From NCBI GenBank assembly GCA_027008345.1, contig JALTBU010000009.1, positions 1 to 12,679 of the forward strand: DNA of 12,679 nt. Reading direction: 5' to 3'. A model generated the notes under the pieces. The model did no database searches. It saw only the letters and a program-made list of their open reading frames with translations, and was not told the origin of the DNA. Made by a program: the position numbers and the translations under genes. The DNA comes from Nautiliaceae bacterium. GTDB lineage: Bacteria > Campylobacterota > Campylobacteria > Campylobacterales > Nautiliaceae. Shown piece by piece: positions 1 to 7,904 of this stretch (position 1 is its first letter; every line of letters begins with the position of its first letter).

Positions 1-1
1 T

Positions 2-967
2 GTTATGTTTCTGTTTTTGTATTACAAAAAACAATTTTTCCGAAGCTTTGAACTTCTACAAATTAACTTTCAAAAAGTATTAGATTTCTTTGTTCTTCTT
101 TTTCCTATCATTCTTACATCTGGGGTAACGGCTCTTTATAAAATTGTGGATAAAACAGTAGCCTCTTCGCTTCCCGTTGGCTCCGTTGCTGCACTTAATT
201 TTGCACAACTTATTTACCAGATTCCTTTTAGTATATTTATTGTACCTATTGTTTATGCGGTATATCCCTATTTTGCTTCCTTCGCTGCTAAGGGCACAAA
301 TTCCGCATATAAACAGCTATTTGAAAAGACATTTTTTGTATTAATGTTTATTACAATTCCTATTCTATTTTTATTTGATGTGTACGCGAAACCACTGGTG
401 CGAATTCTTTATCAGCACGGTGCTTTTACTAGTACTTCTACATCTTTAACAGCGTTTGCTGTTTCAATGTACTCGTTAGGTCTTTTTACTGTTTCTGCTA
501 ACTTTCTTTTCCAGAGAGTTTTTTTCTCTTTTAAGGATACGAAGACACCATTATACATTACAATCTTTGTCGTTATATTTAATGCAGTTGGCGATGTTCT
601 ACTTTCAAGAATTATGGGAGTTGGTGGAATAGGACTTGCAACAGCACTTGCAACAATAGTGGGCTTCGTTACTTATATAGTGATGCTTAAAAAGAAACAC
701 TTTCTACCAATCCCTTATGGTAAATTCTTAAAAGAGGGATTTAAAATTACCCTTTCCTCTACCGTTATGCTAATTGTCGGAATTCCTCTTATTTCATATG
801 TAAACTACTCGGCTGATTTTTTTACACTTGTTATACGATTTTCTTTAGTAATTGTTTTACTTCTTACTTTTTACGCTTTATCAGCTTATCTGTTTAAATC
901 CACGAGTCTTATTATATTTATTCAGTATGTCAAGAGGTTTGTGCGAAAAGTAAAAAACGCTCTTTAA
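2..967 (+). CDS. murJ: MurJ/MviN-family lipid-linked oligosaccharide flippase, C-terminal part (5' end outside window)
   Basis: This is a polytopic inner-membrane protein of the MOP exporter superfamily. MurJ members flip undecaprenyl-linked precursors such as lipid II across the membrane. About 320 residues are visible against about 500 for the family, and the frame is open to the left edge. The ATG at position 5 is therefore probably internal, and the visible part begins just before TM7. Family signatures are visible: FPIILTSGV followed by a VDKTVAS helix, YQHGAFTSTST, and RVFFSFKDTKTP (residues 171-182 counted from position 5). About eight hydrophobic segments are followed by a basic tail. 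One oddity is that the A-D/N-R motif seen in MurJ proteins after GSV reads A-Q-L here (residues 67-69). Its place beside a polysaccharide operon suggests either housekeeping lipid II flipping or export of the polysaccharide repeat unit. The family call is firm; the substrate is not. Confidence 0.85.
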   Translation, partial: VMFLFLYYKKQFFRSFELLQINFQKVLDFFVLLFPIILTSGVTALYKIVDKTVASSLPVGSVAALNFAQLIYQIPFSIFIVPIVYAVYPYFASFAAKGTNSAYKQLFEKTFFVLMFITIPILFLFDVYAKPLVRILYQHGAFTSTSTSLTAFAVSMYSLGLFTVSANFLFQRVFFSFKDTKTPLYITIFVVIFNAVGDVLLSRIMGVGGIGLATALATIVGFVTYIVMLKKKHFLPIPYGKFLKEGFKITLSSTVMLIVGIPLISYVNYSADFFTLVIRFSLVIVLLLTFYALSAYLFKSTSLIIFIQYVKRFVRKVKNAL

Positions 968-984
968 TGTTTTAGGTTTTGAAC

Positions 985-990
985 TATAAT
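985..990 (+). promoter_or_regulatory. possible -10 box of a promoter for the polysaccharide operon
   Basis: A perfect TATAAT lies in the 65-base gap between the flippase gene and the first sugar-nucleotide gene, 42 bases upstream of the next start codon. No good -35 box stands 16-18 bases upstream, and no TGn extension precedes it. In AT-rich DNA a perfect -10 can occur by chance, so this is only a candidate. Transcription could equally read through from the flippase gene. Confidence 0.3.
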
Positions 991-1032
991 TGTTTTAAAG
1001 ATTGACGAATTAGAAATATTGAGGAGATAAAA

Positions 1033-2331
1033 ATGAAAAAAAGTCATGCATTTGAAAAAATTGCGGTGATCGGTCTGGGTTATGTAGGTTTGCCGCTTGC
1101 TGTTGAATTTGCTAAAAAGAACCTAAAGGTAATTGGAGTGGAAAGAAACCCAATTAGAGTGGATTCGATAAATAGAGGAAAGTCTTACATAGGTGATGTA
1201 TCTGATAAAACTCTTTCCGAGATAGTGGAGCATGGATACTTAAAAGCCTCTCAAAGTTTTGATGCCATAAAAGGCGCAGAGGCAATTATTATATGTGTTC
1301 CAACTCCTCTTACCAAAAACAAGACTCCCAATATTTCTTACATAGTTTTTGTTTCAAAACAAATTGTCCCGTTTCTACATAAAGGAGAACTCGTCGTTCT
1401 TGAAAGTACCACATATCCGGGAACAACTGAGGAAGTTGTGCTTCCTATACTTGAATCAAGTGGACTAAAGGCAGGTAAAGATTTTTACCTTGCATTTTCC
1501 CCAGAACGGGTAGATCCTGGAAATGAAGGTTATCATACAGGAAACATTCCGAAAGTAGTGGGTGGCATAGATGCAAAATCTACTGATCTTGCCGCAAAAC
1601 TTTACAAACTGATTGTGCCACTGGTATTTAAAGTTTCCTCTCCGCGTGCTGCAGAAATGACAAAACTGCTTGAAAATATATTCAGGTTGGTAAATGTAGC
1701 ACTCGTTGATGAGCTTGCAATGTTTTCGGAGAAAATAAATATTAATATCTGGGAAGTAATTGAGGCAGCAAAAACGAAACCGTATGGGTTTATGCCGTTT
1801 TATCCGGGGCCAGGCATAGGTGGCCATTGCATTCCAATAGACCCATTCTATCTTTTATGGAAGGCAAAAGAATACGATGTAGATATATCATTTATAGAAC
1901 TTGCAGGTAAAATAAACGATGCAATGCCGGATTATGTGGTAAACAAGGTTTCTTATGCACTAAATTCTGTTAAAAAGGCAATTAAAGGGAGCAAAATTCT
2001 TATTCTTGGTGTTGCATACAAAAAAGATATAGGAGACACTCGTGAGTCTCCTGCGCTAAAAATTATTTCTAAACTTTTGAAGTGGGGCGGCAATGTATCT
2101 TATTACGATCCATTTGTTCCGGAAATTGTAATTGGGAGAAAAACATTTAAATCGTTTTCTTCTCTTTCTAAAGATGTTTTAAGTAGTGCAGATTGCATTT
2201 TGATTTTAACAGACCACTCATCGATAGACTATGACTTTGTCCTTGATAATTCAAACATTGTTGTTGATACGAGAAATGCAGTAAAACAAAAAAGCAGTAA
2301 ACTTTTTAAGTTAGGTGATGGATGTGATTAA
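1033..2331 (+). CDS. wbpA: UDP-N-acetylglucosamine 6-dehydrogenase (WbpA type, UDP-glucose/GDP-mannose dehydrogenase family)
   Basis: A cytoplasmic NAD-dependent enzyme that oxidises C6 of a UDP-HexNAc to a uronic acid in two steps. The 432 residues match the family length. The Rossmann motif GLGYVG is at residues 14-19. ESTTYPGTTEEV begins at E124 and FSPERVDPGN contains E158. K211 and N215 lie in the central helix (TKLLEN), and the catalytic cysteine is C266 in GIGGHCIPIDPFY, with D270 after it. The C-terminal UDP-binding domain covers about residues 315-420. The motif set is that of the UDP-HexNAc branch (WbpA, WecC) rather than UDP-glucose dehydrogenase. The WbpB, WbpD, WbpE and WbpI partners in the same locus favour UDP-GlcNAc as substrate, as in Pseudomonas WbpA. 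The start has a GAGGAG site a few bases upstream. UDP-ManNAc dehydrogenase (WecC) is the main alternative. Confidence 0.88.
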   Translation: MKKSHAFEKIAVIGLGYVGLPLAVEFAKKNLKVIGVERNPIRVDSINRGKSYIGDVSDKTLSEIVEHGYLKASQSFDAIKGAEAIIICVPTPLTKNKTPNISYIVFVSKQIVPFLHKGELVVLESTTYPGTTEEVVLPILESSGLKAGKDFYLAFSPERVDPGNEGYHTGNIPKVVGGIDAKSTDLAAKLYKLIVPLVFKVSSPRAAEMTKLLENIFRLVNVALVDELAMFSEKININIWEVIEAAKTKPYGFMPFYPGPGIGGHCIPIDPFYLLWKAKEYDVDISFIELAGKINDAMPDYVVNKVSYALNSVKKAIKGSKILILGVAYKKDIGDTRESPALKIISKLLKWGGNVSYYDPFVPEIVIGRKTFKSFSSLSKDVLSSADCILILTDHSSIDYDFVLDNSNIVVDTRNAVKQKSSKLFKLGDGCD

Positions 2332-3322
2332 AGTAGGCATTGTGGGATGTGGAAGGATTGCAGAGGCTCACCTGAATGCACTTTCCACTCTAAAAGCCAA
2401 GTTTACAGTTACTGCAATTTTTGATGTGAATAAGGATCGTGCAAAGCATCTCTCTGATAAATTTGGCGTGAATGTGAAGCAGAATCTGGAAAATCTTTTA
2501 AATGACACCGAGATTAATCTTATTTCAGTGACCGTTCCTGACGGCTTGCATTACGAAGTTGTTAAAAAGACTCTTCAATCAGGTAAAAATGTTTTGGTTG
2601 AGAAACCTGTTGCTTTATCTTTGGGACAGGCAGAAGAACTTATTCATATTGCAAACGATAATAACCTATTTTTCGGAGTCGTTTTGCAAAAGAGACTGTT
2701 TAATGTTTTTAGGAAGATAAAGGAGATAGTAGTGCGGGGTGAAATTGGTGAGGTATTTTTAGTTTTATTCCAGCAAATATGGTATAGAGATGATAACTAC
2801 TTTTCGTCGTCATGGCATGGTAAGAAAACGATGGATGGAGGGCTTATATTAAACCAGTCTATACACAATATAGATTTGATTGACTGGATAGTTGGCCCCA
2901 TTGAAAAGGTTACAGCATACGGCGGAAAAGTAGCAAAGAAGAAAATCGAAATGGAAGATACAGTGGCTTCACTTTTAAAAATTCCTCACGGAGTTGGAAA
3001 TATAGCACTTACAATATCTGCGTATCCCAGTAATTATGGAGATCTATTCGAGATATTTGGGGATAAAGGGAAAATTGTAATCGGCACGGGTTCGTTTAGC
3101 AAGCTTACGAGTAATAAATTCAAAGGAGATGTTACAGAACTTAAAAACAGCACTCTCTCGGGGTATGGGCATAAACTTGTGTATGAAGAAGTTTACGATA
3201 AAATTATTAACGGTAAAAGCGTTGACATTGATGTAAATAATGTCTACCACTCTTACAAAGTAGCATTTGGCATACGGGAATCTCTTGAAACTGGAAAAGA
3301 AGTAATAATAGGAGGCAAGTAA
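2324..3322 (+). CDS. wbpB: UDP-2-acetamido-2-deoxy-glucuronate 3-dehydrogenase (WbpB/WlbA type, Gfo/Idh/MocA family)
   Basis: An NAD-dependent oxidoreductase that oxidises the 3-hydroxyl of UDP-GlcNAcA to the 3-keto sugar used by the adjacent aminotransferase. The N-terminal Rossmann motif VGIVGCGRIAEAH is followed by the family EKP motif (LVEKPVAL, K94) and by a conserved histidine in NQSIHNIDLIDW (H181), which matches the Lys/His pair described for WlbA. The last two thirds are the alpha/beta sheet domain that binds substrate. The start is ambiguous: in-frame GTG 2315, ATG 2318 and GTG 2324 are all possible. I prefer GTG 2324 because AGGTGAT at 2313-2319 is fully complementary to the 16S tail, and its aligned spacing of about 8 bases fits this codon but is too short for ATG 2318. 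The gene overlaps the end of wbpA by 8 bases (14 if ATG 2318 is used), which suggests coupled translation. Confidence 0.87.
   Translation: MIKVGIVGCGRIAEAHLNALSTLKAKFTVTAIFDVNKDRAKHLSDKFGVNVKQNLENLLNDTEINLISVTVPDGLHYEVVKKTLQSGKNVLVEKPVALSLGQAEELIHIANDNNLFFGVVLQKRLFNVFRKIKEIVVRGEIGEVFLVLFQQIWYRDDNYFSSSWHGKKTMDGGLILNQSIHNIDLIDWIVGPIEKVTAYGGKVAKKKIEMEDTVASLLKIPHGVGNIALTISAYPSNYGDLFEIFGDKGKIVIGTGSFSKLTSNKFKGDVTELKNSTLSGYGHKLVYEEVYDKIINGKSVDIDVNNVYHSYKVAFGIRESLETGKEVIIGGK
3311..3315 (+). promoter_or_regulatory. Shine-Dalgarno site of the acetyltransferase gene
   Basis: GGAGG lies inside the end of the preceding oxidoreductase gene, 6 bases before ATG 3322. That ATG shares one base with the upstream stop (TAATG). 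The site fixes the start and implies termination-reinitiation between the two genes. Confidence 0.75.
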
Positions 3323-4074
3323 TGAGCATAAGCGATAAAGCAAGCATTGCTTCGCCAAAGTTTATAGGCGATAATGTCGTTATAGAAGAAAATGTATCTA
3401 TAGGTAAAGGTTGTTATATCGGTCATAATGTTGTAATACATAAAGATACGAGGATAGGTGAGAATGTGTTTATTGACGACAACACGGTAATTGGGAAATT
3501 TCCTATGCATTCTCCTGCAAGTGCACTGCAAGAAGCCAAATCTCCACAGCCTGCCGTTATAGGCAATAACTGTTTGATAGGAGCAGGAGTGATAATTTAC
3601 CGAGGGGCACTGATAGGGGAAAAAGTGCTTATTGCGGACCTTGCAACAATCAGGGAAAATACGGAAATAGGCGATTTTACTATTGTTGGCAGGGGGGTTG
3701 CTGTAGAAAACTTCTGCAAAGTGGGGGTACATTGCAAACTTGAAACAAATGCATACATTACGGCTTATTCTGAACTTAGTGACTATGTCTTCATAGCTCC
3801 TATGGTAACTACAAGCAACGACAATTATATGGCGCGCGGCAAAGAAAGATTTAAATATTTTAAAGGTGTAACCGTGAAAAAGGGTGGCAGAATAGGTGCT
3901 AATGCAACGATCTTGCCAGGCAAGGTAATCAATGAAGAAGGCGTTGTTGCAGCAGGATCAGTTCTTACGAAAGATGTACCTGCAAGAAAAATTTATCTTG
4001 GTGCACCTGCAAAGTACTTCAGAGATGTTCCCGAAGAGCAACTATTAAAGAATCAGGAGGAATTTAAGAAATGA
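3322..4074 (+). CDS. hexapeptide-repeat sugar-nucleotide N-acetyltransferase (WbpD role)
   Basis: A left-handed beta-helix acyltransferase, expected to transfer acetyl from acetyl-CoA to the 3-amino group of UDP-GlcNAc3NA. It is 250 residues long, made almost entirely of [LIV]-G-x-x-x-x hexapeptide repeats in two blocks. Block one covers about residues 8-60. A proline-rich loop follows (about 61-80, PMHSPASALQ), and block two covers about 80-215, ending in VAAGSVLTKDVPA and GAPAKYFRDV. Near residues 155-170 is the external-loop motif APMVTTSNDNY. Classical Pseudomonas WbpD and Bordetella WlbB are about 190 residues from memory, so this protein carries an extra N-terminal coil block and lacks their C-terminal tail. 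Its role rests on its place between the 3-dehydrogenase and the aminotransferase. The gene symbol is left empty because it does not look like a close WbpD orthologue. It overlaps the next gene by 4 bases (ATGA). Confidence 0.82.
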   Translation: MSISDKASIASPKFIGDNVVIEENVSIGKGCYIGHNVVIHKDTRIGENVFIDDNTVIGKFPMHSPASALQEAKSPQPAVIGNNCLIGAGVIIYRGALIGEKVLIADLATIRENTEIGDFTIVGRGVAVENFCKVGVHCKLETNAYITAYSELSDYVFIAPMVTTSNDNYMARGKERFKYFKGVTVKKGGRIGANATILPGKVINEEGVVAAGSVLTKDVPARKIYLGAPAKYFRDVPEEQLLKNQEEFKK

Positions 4075-5198
4075 AAATACCTCAATTAGATTTAGTAACA
4101 CAGTACAAAAGTATTAAAAACGAAATAGATGATGCTATTTTGGATGTGCTTGAAAAAGGGCACTTTATAATAGGAGAAAATGTTAAAAAAATTGAAGAAA
4201 GCATCGCTTCTTTTGTAGGTGTTAAGCATGCAATAGGTGTTGCCTCCGGAACAGATGCATTGCTTATTTCTCTTATGGCAATAGGTATTAAGCCCGGAGA
4301 CGAAGTTATCACTACTCCGTTTACATTCTTTGCAACCGCCGGAAGTATTGCCCGCCTATATGCAAAGCCTGTTTTTGTGGATATAGACCCTAAAACTTAT
4401 AATATAGATCCCAATAAACTCGAAGAAATGCTTAAAAAACGCTACTCTTCGAAAATGAAAGCAATAATACCAGTTCATCTTTATGGACAGTGTGCAGATA
4501 TGGATCCTATTCTTGAACTTGCAAAGAAATACAACTTAAAGGTTATTGAAGATGCTGCGCAGTCACTTGGTGCAACTTACAAAGGCAAACAATCCGGTTC
4601 TATGGGGGATTTCGGTACTTTTAGTTTTTTCCCTACTAAGAATCTTGGTGCATATGGTGACGGCGGTATGATCGTAACAAACGATGACGAACTTGCCAAG
4701 AAAGCACGGATATTGCGTGTCCATGGTGCAAAACCCAAGTATTATCACTCAGTTGTAGGATTAAACAGCAGACTGGACGAAATCCAGGCGGCAGTGCTTA
4801 ATGTAAAGTTTAAGTATTTGCCAAAATGGATTGAACAAAAAAGAAAAGTTGCAGAGGTCTATAACAAACTGTTTGTAGAAGGTTTAAGTGGAAGAGTTGT
4901 CACGCCGTACGAAGCACCTTACAATTATCATACCTATCATCAATATACGATTCGTGTGAGTGCCGATAAACGGGATAATCTTCGTGCGTACTTAAAGGAG
5001 CAGGGCATTGGCACGAGTGTTTATTATCCTCTTCCATTACACCTGCAAAAGTGTTTTAACTATCTTGGATATAAAGAAGGAGATTTCCCAGAATCAGAAA
5101 AAGCGAGCAAGGAGGTTCTAAGTCTGCCGATGTATCCAGAAATTTCCAATGAAAAATTAAAACTTGTTCATAATTTAATTTATAAATTTTATAGCTAA
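4071..5198 (+). CDS. wbpE: UDP-2-acetamido-2-deoxy-3-oxo-glucuronate aminotransferase (WbpE type, DegT/DnrJ/EryC1 family)
   Basis: A PLP-dependent enzyme that transfers an amino group, normally from glutamate, to C3 of the 3-keto sugar nucleotide made by the upstream dehydrogenase. At 375 residues it has the usual length. The motifs are in order: IPQLDL at the N terminus; GVASGTDALLISL (phosphate-binding loop); EVITTPFTFFATAGS; VIEDAAQSLGA with D161 for the pyridine nitrogen and Q164; SFFPTKNLGAYGDGG with the Schiff-base lysine K190; and VHGAKPKYYH with GLNSRLDEIQAA. The C-terminal GTSVYYPLPLH is also typical. AGGAGG at 4055-4060 lies 10 bases before the start, inside the acetyltransferase gene. 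The family contains many sugar aminotransferases that sequence alone cannot separate, so the 3-keto-GlcNAcA substrate is taken from the gene context. Confidence 0.87.
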   Translation: MKIPQLDLVTQYKSIKNEIDDAILDVLEKGHFIIGENVKKIEESIASFVGVKHAIGVASGTDALLISLMAIGIKPGDEVITTPFTFFATAGSIARLYAKPVFVDIDPKTYNIDPNKLEEMLKKRYSSKMKAIIPVHLYGQCADMDPILELAKKYNLKVIEDAAQSLGATYKGKQSGSMGDFGTFSFFPTKNLGAYGDGGMIVTNDDELAKKARILRVHGAKPKYYHSVVGLNSRLDEIQAAVLNVKFKYLPKWIEQKRKVAEVYNKLFVEGLSGRVVTPYEAPYNYHTYHQYTIRVSADKRDNLRAYLKEQGIGTSVYYPLPLHLQKCFNYLGYKEGDFPESEKASKEVLSLPMYPEISNEKLKLVHNLIYKFYS

Positions 5199-5209
5199 GT
5201 AAGCGTATC

Positions 5210-6667
5210 ATGTATCATAATATGAGTACTTTTAAAACTAACAGGATAACACTTTTTATACTTCTTTTGGCATCTTTTTTAGGATTTATTTTTGTATTAT
5301 TGCTTAATGAAAGAATTAGTATGTGTATTTCTTCATTACTCATTCTTTTTGTTATCTGGTTTTTGTGGCGTAAGTATACCTTTAGTTTTAAATATATTAC
5401 GATAACTTCCGCTTTTTTTATTTTGTTTGTTTGTATTTTGTATATACCGGGAATTTTAGTCATTTTTTTTCGCCATCATGATTCTTCAGTGCGATTTTTT
5501 GCTGGAATTAATTTAAGCTTAATATTTACCACTATTGGTGTTATTTTTGTTGATTTAGTATTTAAAAATAGATTAATTAAAAGGATAAATATTTTTTTCA
5601 AAAGAAAGGTTGCTGTATTATATACGGGATGTGTGTACCCGATATTAACAATCTATGTACTTATAGCTATATTATTGGTTTTATATTATTTCAGAATTGC
5701 TCCCTCTATTCCGTTAATCTATTTAATCAGGCACCCAGGTGCGGCCCGTGTGTCGCAAGAAATGAGGGAGACTGCATTTAAATTATTAAATACACCATAT
5801 AGAATGCCATTGTTCTGGCTTAGAAAATTTGGTTTTGCTATACTAGACTCTTTTTTATTTCTTTCGTATTTACTTACACGAAAGAAAAATTTTCTTGTAA
5901 TTTTTTTGCTCATGCTTTTTATGGGGGTTTTATATTGTGGAGCAACTACGAGTCGTTCTGAAGTAGTTATTCTTGTACTCACGCTTTTATTATCTTATTG
6001 GATTTATGGTAGTGAAAAAAAGATAAAAATTAAAAAGATTTTAGTCTATTTATTTTTGATATTGTTGTTTCCCATATTAATCTACACATTTCAGTCAGGA
6101 TTCAATCGATCATTTGTAAATATTATGTATGGTATAGGTAGAAGAATCTTTTATACTCCTGTGAATATCCTATATTCTACATTTGAATTATTCCCGACTC
6201 ATCATGAATATTTATATGGAAGTTCTATACAATTTTTCCATAGACTGGGGTTTACCCAATTTTTCGATTTAAGTAATTATTTGTTTAGATTTGTTAATCC
6301 TGAGTCTCCGTTACTAAGTACAGGAACTTCGCCTGCTCCTTTTATAGGTGACTTTTATGCTAATTTTGGTTTCATTGGCATTGTTATTGGCAGTTTTATA
6401 GTTGGCTTGTGGCTTCGTGTTTCTGATGCCTTTTTTGCGTTTTCTGATAAATCGTTATTTGCTATAAGCGTCTATGCGTATTTAATTTATGCTTTTTCGT
6501 GGGCGAATTTTACTGCTTTTACTACTATTCTTTCTTCGTACGGGGTTATGATTATATACATAATTTATATTCTTACCGACCGTATTTATAAAATTTGCGT
6601 TAACAGCAAAAAATCTTGTTTGTCTGATAGAGAGGAGAGATATGAATCTGGATGCCTTAAAACATAA
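5210..6667 (+). CDS. Wzy-like O-antigen/exopolysaccharide polymerase
   Basis: A 485-residue integral membrane protein with about eleven to thirteen hydrophobic segments spread over its whole length. It is expected to join lipid-linked repeat units on the outer face of the membrane. Features typical of polymerases are a long extramembrane loop (about residues 290-385) between late helices, containing RRIFYTPVN, HHEYLYGSS and GTSPAPFIGDFYANFG (from T371), followed by a hydrophobic helix GFIGIVIGSFIVGL. A charged TTSRSE segment lies near residues 246-251. Wzy proteins share little sequence identity, so the call rests on topology, the GDFYANFG-type loop end and the locus. The ribosome binding site upstream of ATG 5210 is weak, and ATG 5222 is an in-frame alternative. 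Base composition is clearly more AT-rich than in the flanking sugar-nucleotide genes, as is common for polymerases in exchanged serotype cassettes. The C terminus is charged and overlaps the next gene by 26 bases. Confidence 0.78.
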   Translation: MYHNMSTFKTNRITLFILLLASFLGFIFVLLLNERISMCISSLLILFVIWFLWRKYTFSFKYITITSAFFILFVCILYIPGILVIFFRHHDSSVRFFAGINLSLIFTTIGVIFVDLVFKNRLIKRINIFFKRKVAVLYTGCVYPILTIYVLIAILLVLYYFRIAPSIPLIYLIRHPGAARVSQEMRETAFKLLNTPYRMPLFWLRKFGFAILDSFLFLSYLLTRKKNFLVIFLLMLFMGVLYCGATTSRSEVVILVLTLLLSYWIYGSEKKIKIKKILVYLFLILLFPILIYTFQSGFNRSFVNIMYGIGRRIFYTPVNILYSTFELFPTHHEYLYGSSIQFFHRLGFTQFFDLSNYLFRFVNPESPLLSTGTSPAPFIGDFYANFGFIGIVIGSFIVGLWLRVSDAFFAFSDKSLFAISVYAYLIYAFSWANFTAFTTILSSYGVMIIYIIYILTDRIYKICVNSKKSCLSDREERYESGCLKT

Positions 6668-7904
6668 AAAACACAAAATCATGGGTGAATTGGAACGATC
6701 TATTATAGGCTTAATTTCGTGGATTGAAGAAAATGGATTTAGTGGATACGACCCTTATGATATCAAAGGTGTGAAGTGGATTAGGGAAAGCATATATCCA
6801 TACAAAAAGACTCTATATAACAAAATTAGAAGATTTATAGTCGGTGGATTGGTCACAGTTTTTCCATCATTTATGCGAAAGATTGCTGGAGTAAATCCGG
6901 AAGTAAATCCTAAAGCTATGGGATTAATAGCAAAAGCTTACCTGAATTTGTACATTGCTTCTAAAAGAAAAGAATATTTGAGAAATGCCGAAACAATACT
7001 TAAGTGGCTGAGAAACCATACGAGCATTGAATACCCTGGAAGATATTGTTGGGGCTATCCATTCGACTGGCAATCCTGTATTCTTATACCTAAAAACACG
7101 CCTTCATCCGTAGTTACATCTATTTGTGGAGATGCATTTTATACATATCATAGTATAACAAATTCTATAGAGTCCCTTGATATTTGTAAATCTATTTGTA
7201 ATTTTTTTATTGAGGATCTGAATCTAAGTTATAAAAATGATAACGAAATTTGCTTTAGCTATACGCCATTAGATGGTTTTAAAGTGCATAATGCAAATCT
7301 TTTTGTCGCGGAATATCTGATACGGATTGGTAAAAAGATAGGAAACGAAGCTTTTATAAATTATGGATTGAAGGCAGCAGAATATACAATAAGGCGGCAA
7401 AATGCTAACGGTTCATTTGAATACTGGGGAGAGGTAGAGAGAAATGATACTACATGCGCAACAAAATTAAATACAATAGATCATTACCATACTGGTTTTG
7501 TGCTACGAAGCTTGTTTGGAATTTATAAACTTACAAATGACAAGAATATTAAAAAGGCTCTGGATAAAGGATACGAATTTTATAAAAAAAACTTATTTGA
7601 CGAAAACAAATTGCCCAAAATTATGCCTGATAAAAAGTATCCTATTGACATTCATAGTTGTGCCGAAGCGATTATTGCGATGTCAACCCTGAGTGAGATA
7701 TATAAAGATGCATTACAATATGCAGTAGATACTTTTTTCTGGACTATTAAACACATGCAGGACAAAAAAGGCTTCTTTTATTTTAGAAAGTATAAACTAT
7801 GGACTGATAAAACTCCTTACATACGATGGGGGGAAGCCTGGATGCTTCTTTCATTATCACAACTAAAGATTTCTTTGTTAAGATTGGAAGGGAGAGAACA
7901 TTGA
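6642..7904 (+). CDS. VpsJ-like (alpha/alpha)-toroid polysaccharide biosynthesis protein, activity unknown
   Basis: A 420-residue protein without a signal peptide or clear membrane helix; one short hydrophobic patch lies near residues 65-80. It is predominantly helical, with repeated hairpin units resembling the six-hairpin/terpenoid-cyclase toroid fold. Motifs recurring in VpsJ-like proteins of exopolysaccharide loci are visible: RYCWGYPFDWQS (G138, D142, W143), NANGSFEYWG, IDHYHTGFVLRSL (D280, H281, H283) and a C-terminal RWGEAWMLLSL (R395-L403). Conserved Asp, His and Trp residues in such a fold suggest carbohydrate binding or a lyase, hydrolase or epimerase role, but no activity can be assigned. 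Relatives are sometimes labelled delta-aminolevulinic acid dehydratase; nothing here supports that. GAGGAG stands 4-5 bases before ATG 6642, inside the end of the polymerase gene. It may modify or trim the polymer or its uronic-acid units. Confidence 0.7.
   Translation: MNLDALKHKKHKIMGELERSIIGLISWIEENGFSGYDPYDIKGVKWIRESIYPYKKTLYNKIRRFIVGGLVTVFPSFMRKIAGVNPEVNPKAMGLIAKAYLNLYIASKRKEYLRNAETILKWLRNHTSIEYPGRYCWGYPFDWQSCILIPKNTPSSVVTSICGDAFYTYHSITNSIESLDICKSICNFFIEDLNLSYKNDNEICFSYTPLDGFKVHNANLFVAEYLIRIGKKIGNEAFINYGLKAAEYTIRRQNANGSFEYWGEVERNDTTCATKLNTIDHYHTGFVLRSLFGIYKLTNDKNIKKALDKGYEFYKKNLFDENKLPKIMPDKKYPIDIHSCAEAIIAMSTLSEIYKDALQYAVDTFFWTIKHMQDKKGFFYFRKYKLWTDKTPYIRWGEAWMLLSLSQLKISLLRLEGREH

Noticed and set aside
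1002..1030. TTGACG as a -35 box just before the dehydrogenase gene
   Set aside because: The matching -10 position would fall on the ribosome binding site and put the transcript start in the coding sequence, with no TATAAT-like hexamer there.
1465..1827. 120-codon open frame on the minus strand inside the dehydrogenase gene
   Set aside because: Antisense to the conserved catalytic part of the dehydrogenase, with no recognisable domain; chance openness explains it.
3253..3732. 159-codon open frame on the minus strand across the oxidoreductase/acetyltransferase junction
   Set aside because: It lies wholly opposite two well-supported genes, has a Cys/Tyr/His-rich composition typical of antisense frames, and no plausible ribosome binding site or motif.
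7498..7692. 64-codon + strand frame inside the toroid-protein gene
   Set aside because: It reads the HTGFVLR region in another frame, and the longer gene has clear family motifs.
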